Source: Porphyrobacter sp. TH134
GTDB taxonomy: Bacteria; Pseudomonadota; Alphaproteobacteria; Sphingomonadales; Sphingomonadaceae
NCBI RefSeq assembly: GCF_002855495.1
Contig: NZ_PKRO01000026.1
Location: 1 to 44,074 of the forward strand
Direction of reading: 5' to 3'
DNA: 44,074 nucleotides
Part shown: positions 16,891 through 27,717 of the stretch, one piece after another
Position numbering within the stretch: position 1 is the first letter of the stretch
Layout of the letters: each line of letters starts with the position of its first letter
The notes under the pieces: model-generated
The model's input: the letters and a program-made list of their open reading frames with translations, nothing else
What the model was told of the DNA's origin: nothing
Database searches by the model: none
Made by a program: the position numbers and the translations under genes

Positions 16891-17622
16891 ATGGCATCGA
16901 TCGCGATTTACAGCGTCAAGGGCGGGGTCGGAAAGACCACGCTGGCCGTCAACCTCGCCTGGTGTGCCAGCACATTGTCGCGCCGCAAAACCCTGCTGTG
17001 GGATTTGGACGCAGCCAACGGCTCGGGCTTTCTGCTGGGCGTTGATCCCAAAAGAAAACACAGCGCAGACAGTATCTTCGCTGACGGAAGCGATACCGCC
17101 AAGGTCATTCAGTCCACCGCCTACCCGGGTCTCGATCTGCTGCCCGCCGACGAAAGCATCCGCACGCTTGACCGGCAGCTTGACCGGCTTGGCAAGAAAA
17201 AGCGGATCGCCCGGCTGACCGAGGGGCTGAGCAAGGCCTATGACCGGATTATCTTCGATTGTCCGCCTGTTCTCAATGAGTTGAGCGCCCAGATCATGCG
17301 CGCCGCCGATGTCGTGATCGTGCCGCTGCCCCCGTCGCCGCTTTCAGCCCGGGCGCTTGATGTGGTGGTCGAAGAAGTGCGCGGAAGTGGCAAGGGCCAT
17401 CCTCCGATCCTGCCCGTGCTGACAATGCTCGATCTGCGCCGCAGCCTGCACCGCGAGGCGCGCGATGCCAATCCGACCTGGCCGATCATCCCGCTTGCCA
17501 GTGCGGTCGAACAATGCGCGGTGGAACGCCAGCCTGTGGGCGCCTTTGCGCCGCGCTCACCGGCGGCCCGGGCCATTGCCCAACTCTGGACCGCGATCGA
17601 GCGCAAGCTTGCGCAGAAATAG
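16891..17622 (+). CDS. solitary ParA/Soj-family ATPase
   Basis: A 243-residue ParA-type ATPase. The deviant Walker A motif K10-G-G-V-G-K15-T-T contains both signature lysines. The A' box D-L-D-A-A-N-G-S and Walker B I-I-F-D-C-P-P are present. There is no N-terminal helix-turn-helix, so this is the short chromosomal/type Ib class. No parB or parS-like cluster is nearby, so it is unlikely to be the main chromosome partition ParA. Orphan ParAs commonly position protein complexes or plasmid-like elements. Position 16891 is the ATG just before the P-loop; the frame is open further upstream. Followed after 65 bases by the DUF3667 gene. Confidence 0.88.
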   Translation: MASIAIYSVKGGVGKTTLAVNLAWCASTLSRRKTLLWDLDAANGSGFLLGVDPKRKHSADSIFADGSDTAKVIQSTAYPGLDLLPADESIRTLDRQLDRLGKKKRIARLTEGLSKAYDRIIFDCPPVLNELSAQIMRAADVVIVPLPPSPLSARALDVVVEEVRGSGKGHPPILPVLTMLDLRRSLHREARDANPTWPIIPLASAVEQCAVERQPVGAFAPRSPAARAIAQLWTAIERKLAQK

Positions 17623-17687
17623 CCGGTTTTGCAGGTGCGCCAAATCGGCCTATACCAGAGCCGAATGAAAACACGGGGGCGCGCGGC

Positions 17688-18743
17688 ATGAACGCATTGG
17701 GCGAAGGGATCGGCGCAGCGATCGAGGGCGGATTGCTGGCGCGTGCGGTTGAACCGCAGGCGGGCGAGGTGAGTGGCCATTCCCCTACCGGCGCCGTATC
17801 CTGCGCCAATTGCCGCGCTACCTATCACGGTCATTTCTGCCCCCAATGCGGCCAAAAGGCGCACATTCACCGCAGTCTTGCGGCCATCGGGCACGATATC
17901 ATGCACGCCGTGCTGCACCTTGACGGGAAGATGTGGGACACGCTGCCGCTGCTCACCTTCAAACCGGGCGAGTTGACCCGGCGCTATGTCGCCGGGGAAC
18001 GCGCCAAATTCGTCAGTCCGATGGCGATGTTTCTGTTCACCATCTTTGCAATGTTCGCCGTTTTTCAGATGGTTGGCATCGGCGCGCCGACGGATATTGC
18101 GTCCGATCTGTTCGGGTCGGACGATGACACGCCGTTTCAGGCCGATGTGCGCGAGCAGATCAACACCCTGGAAAAAGAACGCGCAGCCCTGCCGGCCACC
18201 AGCCCGCGCCGGACGGAAATCGCCAACGAACTCAAAGGCCTCAACTTCGTTCTCGCCAAGGCCGCCAGCCGGTCCGGCGGATCGAACAAGGTCGTCAACG
18301 TGAACACCGGGATCGATTGGGTCGACAAGAAGCTGATCGCCAAGTGGCAGAAGAACCCGGGCCTGATGATCTACAAGTTACAGGCCAATGGCTATAAATT
18401 CAGTTGGTTGCTGATCCCCTTGTCGGTGCCGTTCTTGTGGCTGATGTTCGCCTGGCGGCGGCAGTACAAGGCCTATGACCACGCGGTGTTCGTGACCTAT
18501 TCGCTCAGTTTCATGTCGATGCTGTTCATCGTGATGTCGATCCTCAGCACCATCCCGGGCGGTGGAGGGTGGGCGGTACTGCTGTTCCTGATCGCTTCGC
18601 CGCTGCACCTCTACAAGCAGTTGCGCTATGCCTATGGTCTGAGCCGCTTTTCGGCGTTCTGGCGGTTTGGCATGCTGCTGATATCGAGCCAGATCGTGCT
18701 GATGCTGTTTGTGCTTATCCTGGGTGTGCTGGGCGCGTTTTGA
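17688..18743 (+). CDS. DUF3667 zinc-ribbon membrane protein
   Basis: A 351-residue protein. Near the N terminus a zinc-ribbon-like pair C39-A-N-C42 and C51-P-Q-C54-G-Q is seen, followed by the DUF3667 signature: D-I-M-H-A-V-L-H-L-D-G-K, then T-L-P-L-L, then F-K-P-G-E-L, and Y-V-A-G-E-R-A-K-F-V-S-P-M-A-M-F-L-F. Five or so membrane segments follow: one at about 110-130 and the rest from about 235 to the C terminus. A charged, partly helical region (about 140-230) separates them. Function unknown. It lies downstream of the parA-like gene in the same direction and ends 149 bases before the convergent ftsH. Confidence 0.8.
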   Translation: MNALGEGIGAAIEGGLLARAVEPQAGEVSGHSPTGAVSCANCRATYHGHFCPQCGQKAHIHRSLAAIGHDIMHAVLHLDGKMWDTLPLLTFKPGELTRRYVAGERAKFVSPMAMFLFTIFAMFAVFQMVGIGAPTDIASDLFGSDDDTPFQADVREQINTLEKERAALPATSPRRTEIANELKGLNFVLAKAASRSGGSNKVVNVNTGIDWVDKKLIAKWQKNPGLMIYKLQANGYKFSWLLIPLSVPFLWLMFAWRRQYKAYDHAVFVTYSLSFMSMLFIVMSILSTIPGGGGWAVLLFLIASPLHLYKQLRYAYGLSRFSAFWRFGMLLISSQIVLMLFVLILGVLGAF

Positions 18744-18841
18744 GCCCGCAGGTGCGGCGCATAAGCCCGTAATGACACCCGGGGTTCAGGTGGAGCAAGC
18801 AGTGGCGATGCGCGATTACGCATAGGTGGCCTGGACACACG

Positions 18842-18871
18842 AAAAGGGCGCCGGAATTGCTCCCGGCGCCC
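18842..18871 (-). terminator. rho-independent terminator of ftsH
   Basis: On the minus strand a GGGCGCCGG/CCGGCGCCC stem (arms at 18846-18854 and 18863-18871, 8-base loop) is followed by TTTT (18842-18845). It lies 21 bases after the ftsH stop. The remaining bases of 18744-18841 hold no gene I can support. Confidence 0.85.
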
Positions 18872-18892
18872 TGTGTGATGCTGCAATAAGTG

Positions 18893-20860
<1,968 letters not shown>

Positions 20861-20887
20861 TACAGGGGATTCCTTTCGTCAGGTCAC

Positions 20888-20916
20888 AATGTAGGACGGC
20901 TGCGGCGAATGGCAAG
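20888..20916 (-). promoter_or_regulatory. candidate ftsH promoter, possibly heat-shock type
   Basis: On the minus strand CTTGCC (20916-20911) and CCTACATT (20895-20888) are 15 bases apart. This fits the alphaproteobacterial RpoH-like pattern CTTG/CCTATnT loosely and also a sigma-70 reading TTGCCA-N16-TACATT. ftsH is a heat-shock gene in relatives. Sequence evidence alone is weak. Confidence 0.35.
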
Positions 20917-20967
20917 ATAATGCGCCCCCCGGCACTTGATGCTAATTTTCGAACAGCGTGATGCGAA

Positions 20968-21630
20968 TTATCGATGGCCGGGAGCTGCATAGGCCGCCAG
21001 GAACACGTCGACCGCGCCGCGAATCCGCCGGCGACTTTCATCGGCATCAAGGCGGGCACCAAACCGCCGCTCAAGATCGCCCATGCCCTTGCACATCGAG
21101 ACGAACTGTTCCGCTGCCAGTTCCGCATCGTCGATAACGAGATCGCCGGTCACCGCAGCGTGACGCAGCCAGGCCGCAAAGCCCGCTTTCATGCGCCGCG
21201 GCCCGGCTTCCAGAAAGGCTGCGCCAATCGCGGGGTCATGTTCGGTTTCAGCGGCGATCCGGCGTTCGAACTGGATCATTTCGGGGCGGAAGAGAAAGGC
21301 AAAAATCGCCTCGCCAAGCATGGTCAGCCGTTCGCGGATGGTCCCGTGCGGCATCGCGTCCATGCTGAAGCTGCCGCGCATCTTTTCGCATTCGCATTCG
21401 ACCGCAGCGGTAAACAGGGCCCGCTTGTCACCGAACTGGTTGTAAATCGTGACCTTGGAAACGCCCGCGTCTGCGGCGACCTGCTCGATGGCGGTTGCGG
21501 CGTAGCCGTGGTGAAAGAAATGATGCGCGGCCGTCTCAACAATCACGGCGCGCTTGGCCGCATCAAGCGGACGGCCAACCTTGCGGCGACCGGATTTTTT
21601 TTCGGGTTCAGATGAACCGCAGATTGACAA
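20968..21630 (-). CDS. TetR/AcrR-family repressor of the divergent exporter
   Basis: A 220-residue TetR-type regulator. The helix-turn-helix is at about 27-70 (I-V-E-T-A-A-H-H-F-F-H-H-G-Y-A-A-T-A-I-E-Q-V-A, V-S-K-V-T-I-Y-N-Q-F-G-D-K-R-A-L-F). The C-terminal ligand domain is of the AefR-like type. The start is TTG at 21630, with GGAG 9 bases upstream; no ATG occurs before the DNA-binding domain. It is transcribed away from the exporter operon, and two palindromes lie between the two starts, the upstream one only 2 bases from this start codon. It should repress itself and the exporter until an exported compound binds. Confidence 0.92.
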   Translation of the reverse strand: MSICGSSEPEKKSGRRKVGRPLDAAKRAVIVETAAHHFFHHGYAATAIEQVAADAGVSKVTIYNQFGDKRALFTAAVECECEKMRGSFSMDAMPHGTIRERLTMLGEAIFAFLFRPEMIQFERRIAAETEHDPAIGAAFLEAGPRRMKAGFAAWLRHAAVTGDLVIDDAELAAEQFVSMCKGMGDLERRFGARLDADESRRRIRGAVDVFLAAYAAPGHR

Positions 21631-21632
21631 AA

Positions 21633-21666
21633 TGAACGGCTCCGTTCAATTAAACGCTGGCGTTCA
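21633..21666. promoter_or_regulatory. double palindromic TetR operator
   Basis: Site 1 is TGAACGGCTCCGTTCA (21633-21648), a perfect palindrome with 7-base arms. Site 2 is TAAACGCTGGCGTTCA (21651-21666), with perfect core AACGC-TG-GCGTT. Their centres are 18 bases apart, close to two turns of DNA, so two dimers could bind on nearly the same side. The pair sits in the 97-base gap between the divergent tetR and exporter starts. Confidence 0.78.
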
Positions 21667-21727
21667 CTAATCATGGACCCGTTCGCCAACCCGTGCAACC
21701 CTCTCTGCTCGTAAAGGTGTCTGACCG

Positions 21728-22864
21728 TTGCTCTGGATCGCCATCAGGATGCTCACCGGAGACGCCCAGAAGTTTTACGGGCTGTTGTTCGGCATCGGCT
21801 TCTCCACCTTGCTCATCACGCAGCAGATGACGATCTTCGTCAATCTGGTCGAACGCGGCGCCAGCGGCGTCTACAACGCGCCCGAGGCTGAGGTATGGGT
21901 GATGGACCCGGTCAGCCGCACCACCGATGTCAGCTATGCGATGCCCGGCACTGCATTGGACCGGGTGCGGTCGGTCCCCGGTGTCGAATGGGCGGTGCCG
22001 CATCTGCGCGCAGTCGCCAATGTCCGCACCAAGGACGGCGATCTTGAAGGCGTGGGAATCGTCGGGGTCGATGATGCCACCCTGATCGGCTTGCCCGAGC
22101 GCATGGCGATGGGCGACAAATCGGTGCTGTTCGCCCCTGATAGTGTGGTGATCGACGATGTCGGCACCACCCGCCTGTTCCCCGATGCAGACAGCGCGCT
22201 GGGCGAGCGGCTCGAACTGAACGATCAGCGCGCCGTGATCCGCGGCATTTCCGACGCCATCCCCAGCTTTACCAGCACGGTGGTGCTCTACACCCGCTAT
22301 TCCAGCGCGCTGAACTTCGTGCCTGGTACCCGCAACCGCCTCAGCTTCGTGCTCGTCGGCGTGAGCGAAGGGCAAACCCCCGAAGCTGTGGCCGCCCGGA
22401 TCGAGGCGGAGACCGGCCTCAAGGCCGAGACCCGCGAAGAATTTGCGCAGGCCGGGGTCAATTTCATTATCGAGAACACCGGCATCCCGACCAATTTCGG
22501 CATTACGGTATTTCTCGGCTTCGTCGTCGGGATCGCGATTGTCGGCCTCACCTTCAGCCTGTTCCTGCGCGACAACATCAAGCAGTTCGGTGCCTTGAAG
22601 GCGATCGGCGTCACCAATGCCAAGATCGTGCAGATGGTGGGCGTGCAGGCCGGAATGGTCGGCCTGATCGGATATGCGCTGGGCGTGATCGGTACAGTGG
22701 CCTTTATCAAGGGCTTCAGCACCAATCCGTTCTTCAAGGGGTTCTACATCCCTTGGCAGATCCCGCTCATCAGCCTGGCGGCGGTCGTGGTGATCTTGGC
22801 CATCACCGGCCTGATCGCCATCCGCAGCGTGCTCAACACCGAACCGGCCTCGGTGTTCAGATGA
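21728..22864 (+). CDS. DevC/FtsX-like ABC exporter permease
   Basis: A 378-residue permease of the MacB/DevC (FtsX-like) type. One membrane segment at about 16-38 is followed by a large periplasmic domain (about 40-250) and three segments near 258-280, 305-330 and 345-370. The last cytoplasmic part has N-I-K-Q-F-G-A-L-K-A-I-G, the coupling motif of this class. The start is TTG at 21728, preceded by AAAGGTG; the next ATG at 21749 would cut into the conserved L-W-I-A-I-R start. It heads a four-gene operon encoding a complete tripartite exporter. Substrate unknown; DevBCA-type systems export glycolipids, drugs or siderophore-like compounds. Confidence 0.9.
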   Translation: MLWIAIRMLTGDAQKFYGLLFGIGFSTLLITQQMTIFVNLVERGASGVYNAPEAEVWVMDPVSRTTDVSYAMPGTALDRVRSVPGVEWAVPHLRAVANVRTKDGDLEGVGIVGVDDATLIGLPERMAMGDKSVLFAPDSVVIDDVGTTRLFPDADSALGERLELNDQRAVIRGISDAIPSFTSTVVLYTRYSSALNFVPGTRNRLSFVLVGVSEGQTPEAVAARIEAETGLKAETREEFAQAGVNFIIENTGIPTNFGITVFLGFVVGIAIVGLTFSLFLRDNIKQFGALKAIGVTNAKIVQMVGVQAGMVGLIGYALGVIGTVAFIKGFSTNPFFKGFYIPWQIPLISLAAVVVILAITGLIAIRSVLNTEPASVFR

Positions 22865-22878
22865 GCGGGGAGGTGACC

Positions 22879-23610
22879 ATGGACACGTCGACAATCGGCA
22901 ACCGCGCCTCCGAAGCGGCCATCTGCGCGCGCGGCATCGCCCGCGATTTCGAGGCCGGGCAAACCACCATCCGCGTGCTGCACGAGATCGATACCGAGAT
23001 CCGCGCGGGCGAGATGACCTATGTCGTGGGCGAAAGCGGATCGGGCAAGACCACGCTGATCTCGATCATGTGCGGGATCCTTTGGCCCACCGAAGGCGAG
23101 GTGAAGGTCTTCGGCACGGATATCTACAAGCTGTCGGATACCGAACTGGTCAACTTCCGCCTCAACAATATCGGCTTCATCTTCCAGCAGTATAACCTGA
23201 TCCCATCGATCGACGTCGCCAGCAACGCGGCTGTCCCGCTGATTGCACAAGGCGTGCCCCGCGCCGAGGCACGCGAACGGGCCAAGGTGCTGCTCGACAA
23301 GCTCAATATCGGCAATCAGGCGGACAAGCTGCCGCGCCAGCTTTCGGGCGGGCAGCAGCAGCGCGTCGCCATTGCCCGCGCGCTGGTGCACGAACCGCGG
23401 CTGGTGGTGTGTGACGAGCCGACTGCGGCGCTGGATGCCTCGTCGGGCCGCCGGGTGATGGACCTGCTGCGCGAAGTCGCGGTCGCACCCGACCGGGCCT
23501 GCATCATCGTCACCCACGATAACCGCATCTTCGATCTGGCTGACCGGATCATCGTGCTTGAAGACGGGCGCATCACCCATGACGGCAAGGAAATGCCCGA
23601 TGGCCATTGA
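22879..23610 (+). CDS. ABC exporter ATP-binding protein (MacB/LolD/DevA type)
   Basis: A 243-residue ATPase. Walker A is G-E-S-G-S-G-K-T-T, the Q-loop I-F-Q-Q-Y-N-L-I-P, the signature L-S-G-G-Q-Q-Q-R-V-A-I-A-R-A, Walker B L-V-V-C-D-E-P-T-A-A-L-D, and the H-loop T-H-D. The ATG at 22879 has GGGGAGG 6 bases upstream. ATG 22861 overlaps the permease stop and would add 6 residues, but has no ribosome site. It is partner to the permease 14 bases upstream and the adaptor 48 bases downstream. Confidence 0.94.
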   Translation: MDTSTIGNRASEAAICARGIARDFEAGQTTIRVLHEIDTEIRAGEMTYVVGESGSGKTTLISIMCGILWPTEGEVKVFGTDIYKLSDTELVNFRLNNIGFIFQQYNLIPSIDVASNAAVPLIAQGVPRAEARERAKVLLDKLNIGNQADKLPRQLSGGQQQRVAIARALVHEPRLVVCDEPTAALDASSGRRVMDLLREVAVAPDRACIIVTHDNRIFDLADRIIVLEDGRITHDGKEMPDGH

Positions 23611-23658
23611 TGCTGCCCGTCCCGCTTCCCTCCTTCTCCCGAACCCGCCGAGGACGCC

Positions 23659-24642
23659 ATGCTGCGCAATCTGAGTTTTGCCCGACAGATCCTGCCGATT
23701 GCCGCGCTGATCGGCATCGCTGTTGCCGTGTGGCTGGTGTTTGTCGGCCTGCCCGACCGGTCGACCGCCGAGCCGGCTGAACAGCCCCCCAAGGCCGTCG
23801 GCAAGCTGGCCAATGAACCGCGCGTTGCCGGCGCAGGCATCGTCGAACCGGCGAGCGAGGTGATCGACATTGGTTCGGCCCTGTCCGGCCTTGTTATCGA
23901 CGTGCGGGTCCGGCCCGGCGACCGGGTGGCCAAAGGCGAGGTGCTGTTCACCGTCGATGCCCGCGCCGCGCAGGCCAGCCTCGATCAGGCCAACGCGGCG
24001 ATTGCCGAAGCCCGCGCCTCCATTGCCGAAGCCAGCGCCGCGCAGAAGACAGCGCGCCAGCAGCTTGATCTCTATCGCAGCCTCACCGATCCCGCCGCCG
24101 TCAGCCGCGCCGAAGTGATCCGCGCCGAGGGTGAGGAAGCGGCCGCAACCAGCCGGCTGGGCCTTGCCCGCGCGCGCCTTGCCGCATCGCAATCGGCCGC
24201 CGCTGCCGCCCGCACCGAGATCGAACGGCTGGTGATCCGCGCGCCGATTGCGGGCGAGATTCTGGCGGTCAACATCCGGCCCGGTGAATTCGTCGCCACG
24301 CAGGGCGGCAACAGCATCCCGTTCATCCAGATGGGCGAAACCAACCCGCTTCACGTGCGCGTCGACATTGATGAAAACGAGGTCGCGCGGGTCAAGCTGG
24401 GCGCGCCTGCGGTGATTTCCCCGCGCGGCGCGGCGGAACTCCACGTCGATGCCACCTTCGTGCGCGCCGAACCGCAGGTGGTGCCCAAGCGTTCGCTCAC
24501 CAACAGCGCGGCGGAACGGGTTGATGTGCGCGTGCTCCAGTTGATCTACGCCCTGCCGCCGTCAGAGGCGTTCCGCGTCGGCCAGCAGATCGACGCCTTC
24601 ATCCCCGCCAAGGCCGGTGCGGCCGCCAAGGCGGAGGGCTGA
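23659..24642 (+). CDS. HlyD-family periplasmic adaptor of the exporter
   Basis: A 327-residue membrane-fusion protein. An N-terminal anchor (about 11-31) is followed by a lipoyl-like half (V-R-P-G-D-R-V-A-K-G-E-V-L-F), an alanine-rich helical hairpin (about 98-190), the second lipoyl half (R-A-P-I-A-G-E-I-L-A) and a beta-barrel domain (I-D-E-N-E-V-A-R-V). It bridges the inner-membrane permease to the outer-membrane factor encoded 4 bases downstream. The layout matches DevB/MacA adaptors. Confidence 0.92.
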   Translation: MLRNLSFARQILPIAALIGIAVAVWLVFVGLPDRSTAEPAEQPPKAVGKLANEPRVAGAGIVEPASEVIDIGSALSGLVIDVRVRPGDRVAKGEVLFTVDARAAQASLDQANAAIAEARASIAEASAAQKTARQQLDLYRSLTDPAAVSRAEVIRAEGEEAAATSRLGLARARLAASQSAAAAARTEIERLVIRAPIAGEILAVNIRPGEFVATQGGNSIPFIQMGETNPLHVRVDIDENEVARVKLGAPAVISPRGAAELHVDATFVRAEPQVVPKRSLTNSAAERVDVRVLQLIYALPPSEAFRVGQQIDAFIPAKAGAAAKAEG

Positions 24643-24646
24643 GGCG

Positions 24647-26068
24647 ATGCGCCGCCGCCTCCCCGCTCTCCTGCCGCTGGCGCTTGCCGCCTGCGTGATG
24701 CAGCCCGCCCCCGAAATCGACACGCCTGTGCCCGAACTGCCGCCAGCCTTCTTCTTCCGCCCGGAAGCGAGCACAGGGGCCGCGCTCGCCGCGCTGTTGC
24801 CGCAGAACGATCCAGCGTGGCAGACGCTCTCTTCCGCCGCCATCGCGCAAGGCCCGAGCCTTGCCGAGGCGCTCGCGCGGATCGACACCGCCCGCGCCGG
24901 GGCTCGCCGCGCCGAGGCCGAACGCCTGCCCAACGTCACCGCCGGGGCCGACGTCACCCGCAACCGCATCAACCCCGCGCAGTTCGGGCAGGCGGGGCAG
25001 CAGGGCTTCATCCCGCGCGAACAGACCTCTTACGGGGCCGACATCACCGCCAGCTGGGATATCGACATCTTCGGGCGATTGAAGGCGCAGGAACGCGCCG
25101 CCATCGCCCGGATCGATGCCGCCAGCGCGCAGGCGCAAGGCGTGCGGCTGAGCCTGCTCGCCGAAATCGCTGGTAGCGTAACCGATTGGCGGGTGCTTGA
25201 TGCCCGCGCCGCGGCGATTGCAGCCGATGGTGCCGCCGCCCGCCAACTCGCCAGCCTTGCCAAGGTGCGCGAGGATGCCGGTATCGCGCCGGGTTTCGAC
25301 CGTGTGCGGGCCGAGGCGACGGCAAGCTCGTCTGCCCTGCGCCTTGCCGCGCTGGATAGCGAGCGCGCCCGGCTGATCGGGCGGCTGGTCACCCTGACCG
25401 GACAGGATAGTGCCGCCGTGCGCGCAGCCTTGGCGGCCCCTGCGCCAATGCTGGCACCCGCACCCGCGCCCGCCGCCCTGCCCTCCGATCTGCTCGCCAA
25501 CCGGCCTGACGTTGCCGCTGCCGCGGCCAATCTCGCCGCCAGCGATGCCGATCTTGCCGCCGCCGCCCGCGCCCGCTTTCCGCGCATCACGTTGTCAGGC
25601 GTGATCGGGCTGCTGTCGTTCCGGCCGGAGGATTTCTTCAACGATTCCATCATCGGCACGCTGACCGCCGGGATCGCCGGGCCGCTACTGGATTTCGGGC
25701 GTGTGGGCGCCGGGATCGATCTTGCCGCCGCTGACAAGCGCGCCGCCTTTGCCGCCTATCGGGCTGCGGTGTTCACTGCGCTTGGCGATGCAGAGGCGGC
25801 TTACGGCGTGGTGAGCGCTGCCGATGCCGAGGCACAGCTTGCGGTGACCCAGCGCGACCAGCTGAACCGCGCGGCCGCGATTGCCGAAACGCGCTACCGG
25901 GCCGGCCTTGCCAGCTTCCTCGAAGTGCTCGAAGCCCGCCGGGCGGCCGATTCCAGCGGCGAGAGCGCAGCCGCTGCCCTGGGCCGCGCTAACCGCGCGC
26001 GGATCGTGCTGTGGCAGGCGCTGGGCGGCGAGGTGATGGCGTCACCCGCGCCGGCGGATCAGGGCTGA
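24647..26068 (+). CDS. NodT-family outer-membrane efflux lipoprotein
   Basis: A 473-residue TolC-like outer-membrane factor. The signal ends in lipobox L-A-A-C with Cys16 as the lipid anchor. Two repeats of OEP helices are visible ([14 protein letters not shown] near 66-79 and [14 protein letters not shown] near 285-298), each with the A-R-A-x-x-x-P turn. The ATG at 24647 is preceded by GGAGGG. As last gene of the operon it completes the tripartite exporter. Its end overlaps the convergent MaoC gene by 27 bases. Confidence 0.93.
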   Translation: MRRRLPALLPLALAACVMQPAPEIDTPVPELPPAFFFRPEASTGAALAALLPQNDPAWQTLSSAAIAQGPSLAEALARIDTARAGARRAEAERLPNVTAGADVTRNRINPAQFGQAGQQGFIPREQTSYGADITASWDIDIFGRLKAQERAAIARIDAASAQAQGVRLSLLAEIAGSVTDWRVLDARAAAIAADGAAARQLASLAKVREDAGIAPGFDRVRAEATASSSALRLAALDSERARLIGRLVTLTGQDSAAVRAALAAPAPMLAPAPAPAALPSDLLANRPDVAAAAANLAASDADLAAAARARFPRITLSGVIGLLSFRPEDFFNDSIIGTLTAGIAGPLLDFGRVGAGIDLAAADKRAAFAAYRAAVFTALGDAEAAYGVVSAADAEAQLAVTQRDQLNRAAAIAETRYRAGLASFLEVLEARRAADSSGESAAAALGRANRARIVLWQALGGEVMASPAPADQG

Positions 26069-26491
26069 CCGCTCACACCGGCACACCACGTCATCGCGCT
26101 GGTTCCACATTTCGTGAACCCAGGTGACAATGCCAGCATCGGGGCGGGATTTGCTTTCGCGCAATTCCTTGACCTCGGACGTGGCCCGCAGCGTATCGCC
26201 GATAAACACCGGCTTGGGCGTGACCACCTTGTCGAAGCCGAGGTTGGCGACCAGCGTGCCCAGCGTGGTGTCCCCCACCGACAGCCCGACCAGCAGGCTG
26301 AAGGTGAAAGTCGAGTTCACCAGAATCTGCCCAAACCCGCTGGCCTTGGCCGCCTCGACATCGAGGTGCAAAGGCTGCGGATTGTGGGTCATCGTCGAGA
26401 AGAGCAGATTGTCGGTTTCGGTCACGGTGCGGCGGATCTCGTGCTCGATCCGCTCACCCACCACCCATTCGCCAAAAAACTTGCCCGCCAT
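26042..26491 (-). CDS. MaoC-family dehydratase
   Basis: A 149-residue hot-dog-fold protein of the MaoC family, which hydrates or dehydrates enoyl-CoA thioesters. The catalytic motif is [18 protein letters not shown], with the Asp/His-type pair, followed by the A-x-x-x-G-F-G substrate segment. The spacing resembles mesaconyl-CoA/beta-methylmalyl-CoA dehydratase-like members. It is translationally coupled (ATGA) to the upstream alpha-methylacyl-CoA racemase, so both likely act on a branched acyl-CoA. Confidence 0.87.
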   Translation of the reverse strand: MAGKFFGEWVVGERIEHEIRRTVTETDNLLFSTMTHNPQPLHLDVEAAKASGFGQILVNSTFTFSLLVGLSVGDTTLGTLVANLGFDKVVTPKPVFIGDTLRATSEVKELRESKSRPDAGIVTWVHEMWNQRDDVVCRCERSALIRRRG

Positions 26492-27570
26492 CAGGCCGCC
26501 CCCCAGCTGGCAACCACATCCGCGCCGTCATCCGCGCTAGAACGCACGGCGCCCGGCGTGCGGCTGAAACGCGGGGCAGGCGCAGTGTGCCACAGGCCGT
26601 CATGCTCCACATAAGCGCCGCGGGCCTGCATGTGCGGGTGATCGCGCGCCTCATCGATCCCCAGCACCGGGGCGAAACAGGCATCGGTGCCTTCCAGCAG
26701 CGCGCACCATTCGGCCTGGGTCTTTGTCAGGAACAGCGCGGCAAGCTTTTCAGCGTAGTCCTCCCAATTGGCGTGGATCATCTGTCCCTGCGCCAACTCC
26801 GCCGGAGCACCTGTGCGCTGGAGCATTTCGGCATAGAACTGCGGCTCGATTGACCCCAAGGAAATCTCCTTGCCGTCAGCGCAGCGGAAGCAGCGGTAGA
26901 AATGCGCCGCGCCGCCCAGCATCCCCTTGCCGCGTGTCGTGGAGAGGTGCGGCACCTGACGCACCCCGAAGAAGAAGCTCATCAGGCTGGTTGCCCCGTC
27001 AACGATCGCAGCGTCGACCACCTGGCCCTTGCCGCTGCGTTCGCGCTCGTACAGCGCGGCCATGATCCCGAAGGCGCAGTACATCGACCCGCCGCCGAAA
27101 TCGCCGACGAGGTTCTGCGGCGGGGTCGCGGTCTCGCCCGCCTTGCCCACGGCGGCCAGCGCGCCGGTGATCGCGATGTAATTGATGTCATGCCCGGCGG
27201 CCTGCGCCAGCGGCCCGTCCTGCCCCCAGCCGGTCATCCGCGCATAGACGAGGCGTGGATTGGCTTCGAGCAGCACGTCCGGCCCCAGCCCCAGCCGCTC
27301 CATCACACTGGGGCGGAAGCCTTCGATCAGCACGTCGGCCTTGGCGGCGGCGGCGCGCACCTGCGCCTTGCCGTCCTCGCTTTTCAAATCCACTGCAAGC
27401 CGATGCCGCGCACGCTCCACCACGGGGTTGCTCACCCCTGCCCCGGGCCGGTCGATCCGCACCACCTCGGCGCCAAGATCGGCGAGCAGCATCGCAACAT
27501 GCGGCCCCGGCCCGATACCGCTGAATTCAAGGACGCGCAGGCCGGCCAGCGGCCCTGTCGAATGGCTCAT
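26491..27570 (-). CDS. alpha-methylacyl-CoA racemase (CaiB/BaiF family)
   Basis: A 359-residue type III CoA-transferase family protein. The residues that define the racemase branch are in place: H127 within G-H-D-I-N-Y, D157 within L-V-G-D-F-G-G-G, and E242 within S-I-E-P-Q-F-Y. They align almost number for number with the His126/Asp156/Glu241 triad known from mycobacterial methylacyl-CoA racemase. It interconverts 2R and 2S methyl-branched acyl-CoAs so that beta-oxidation can proceed. The ATG at 27570 is preceded by GGGAGA. Divergent from cysD across 147 bases in which I see no further gene. Confidence 0.9.
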   Translation of the reverse strand: MSHSTGPLAGLRVLEFSGIGPGPHVAMLLADLGAEVVRIDRPGAGVSNPVVERARHRLAVDLKSEDGKAQVRAAAAKADVLIEGFRPSVMERLGLGPDVLLEANPRLVYARMTGWGQDGPLAQAAGHDINYIAITGALAAVGKAGETATPPQNLVGDFGGGSMYCAFGIMAALYERERSGKGQVVDAAIVDGATSLMSFFFGVRQVPHLSTTRGKGMLGGAAHFYRCFRCADGKEISLGSIEPQFYAEMLQRTGAPAELAQGQMIHANWEDYAEKLAALFLTKTQAEWCALLEGTDACFAPVLGIDEARDHPHMQARGAYVEHDGLWHTAPAPRFSRTPGAVRSSADDGADVVASWGAA

Positions 27571-27717
27571 ATTTCTCTCCCGTTTGGCATGCTCTGTGGC
27601 GCGGGCTGCGGGCAAGAGCAAGCCCCGCGAGGCAGGTCCGCACGCCCAATCTGTGCCATCGGCAGCCCAAGCCAAAATTGCTTGTTTTGTGCATTGCAGC
27701 GTGTAGCACGCGCAACC

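Noticed and set aside
18809..18824. ATGCG-N6-CGCAT hairpin between the DUF3667 gene and ftsH
   Set aside because: Short stem without a T-run; not convincing as a terminator beside the strong one at 18842-18871.
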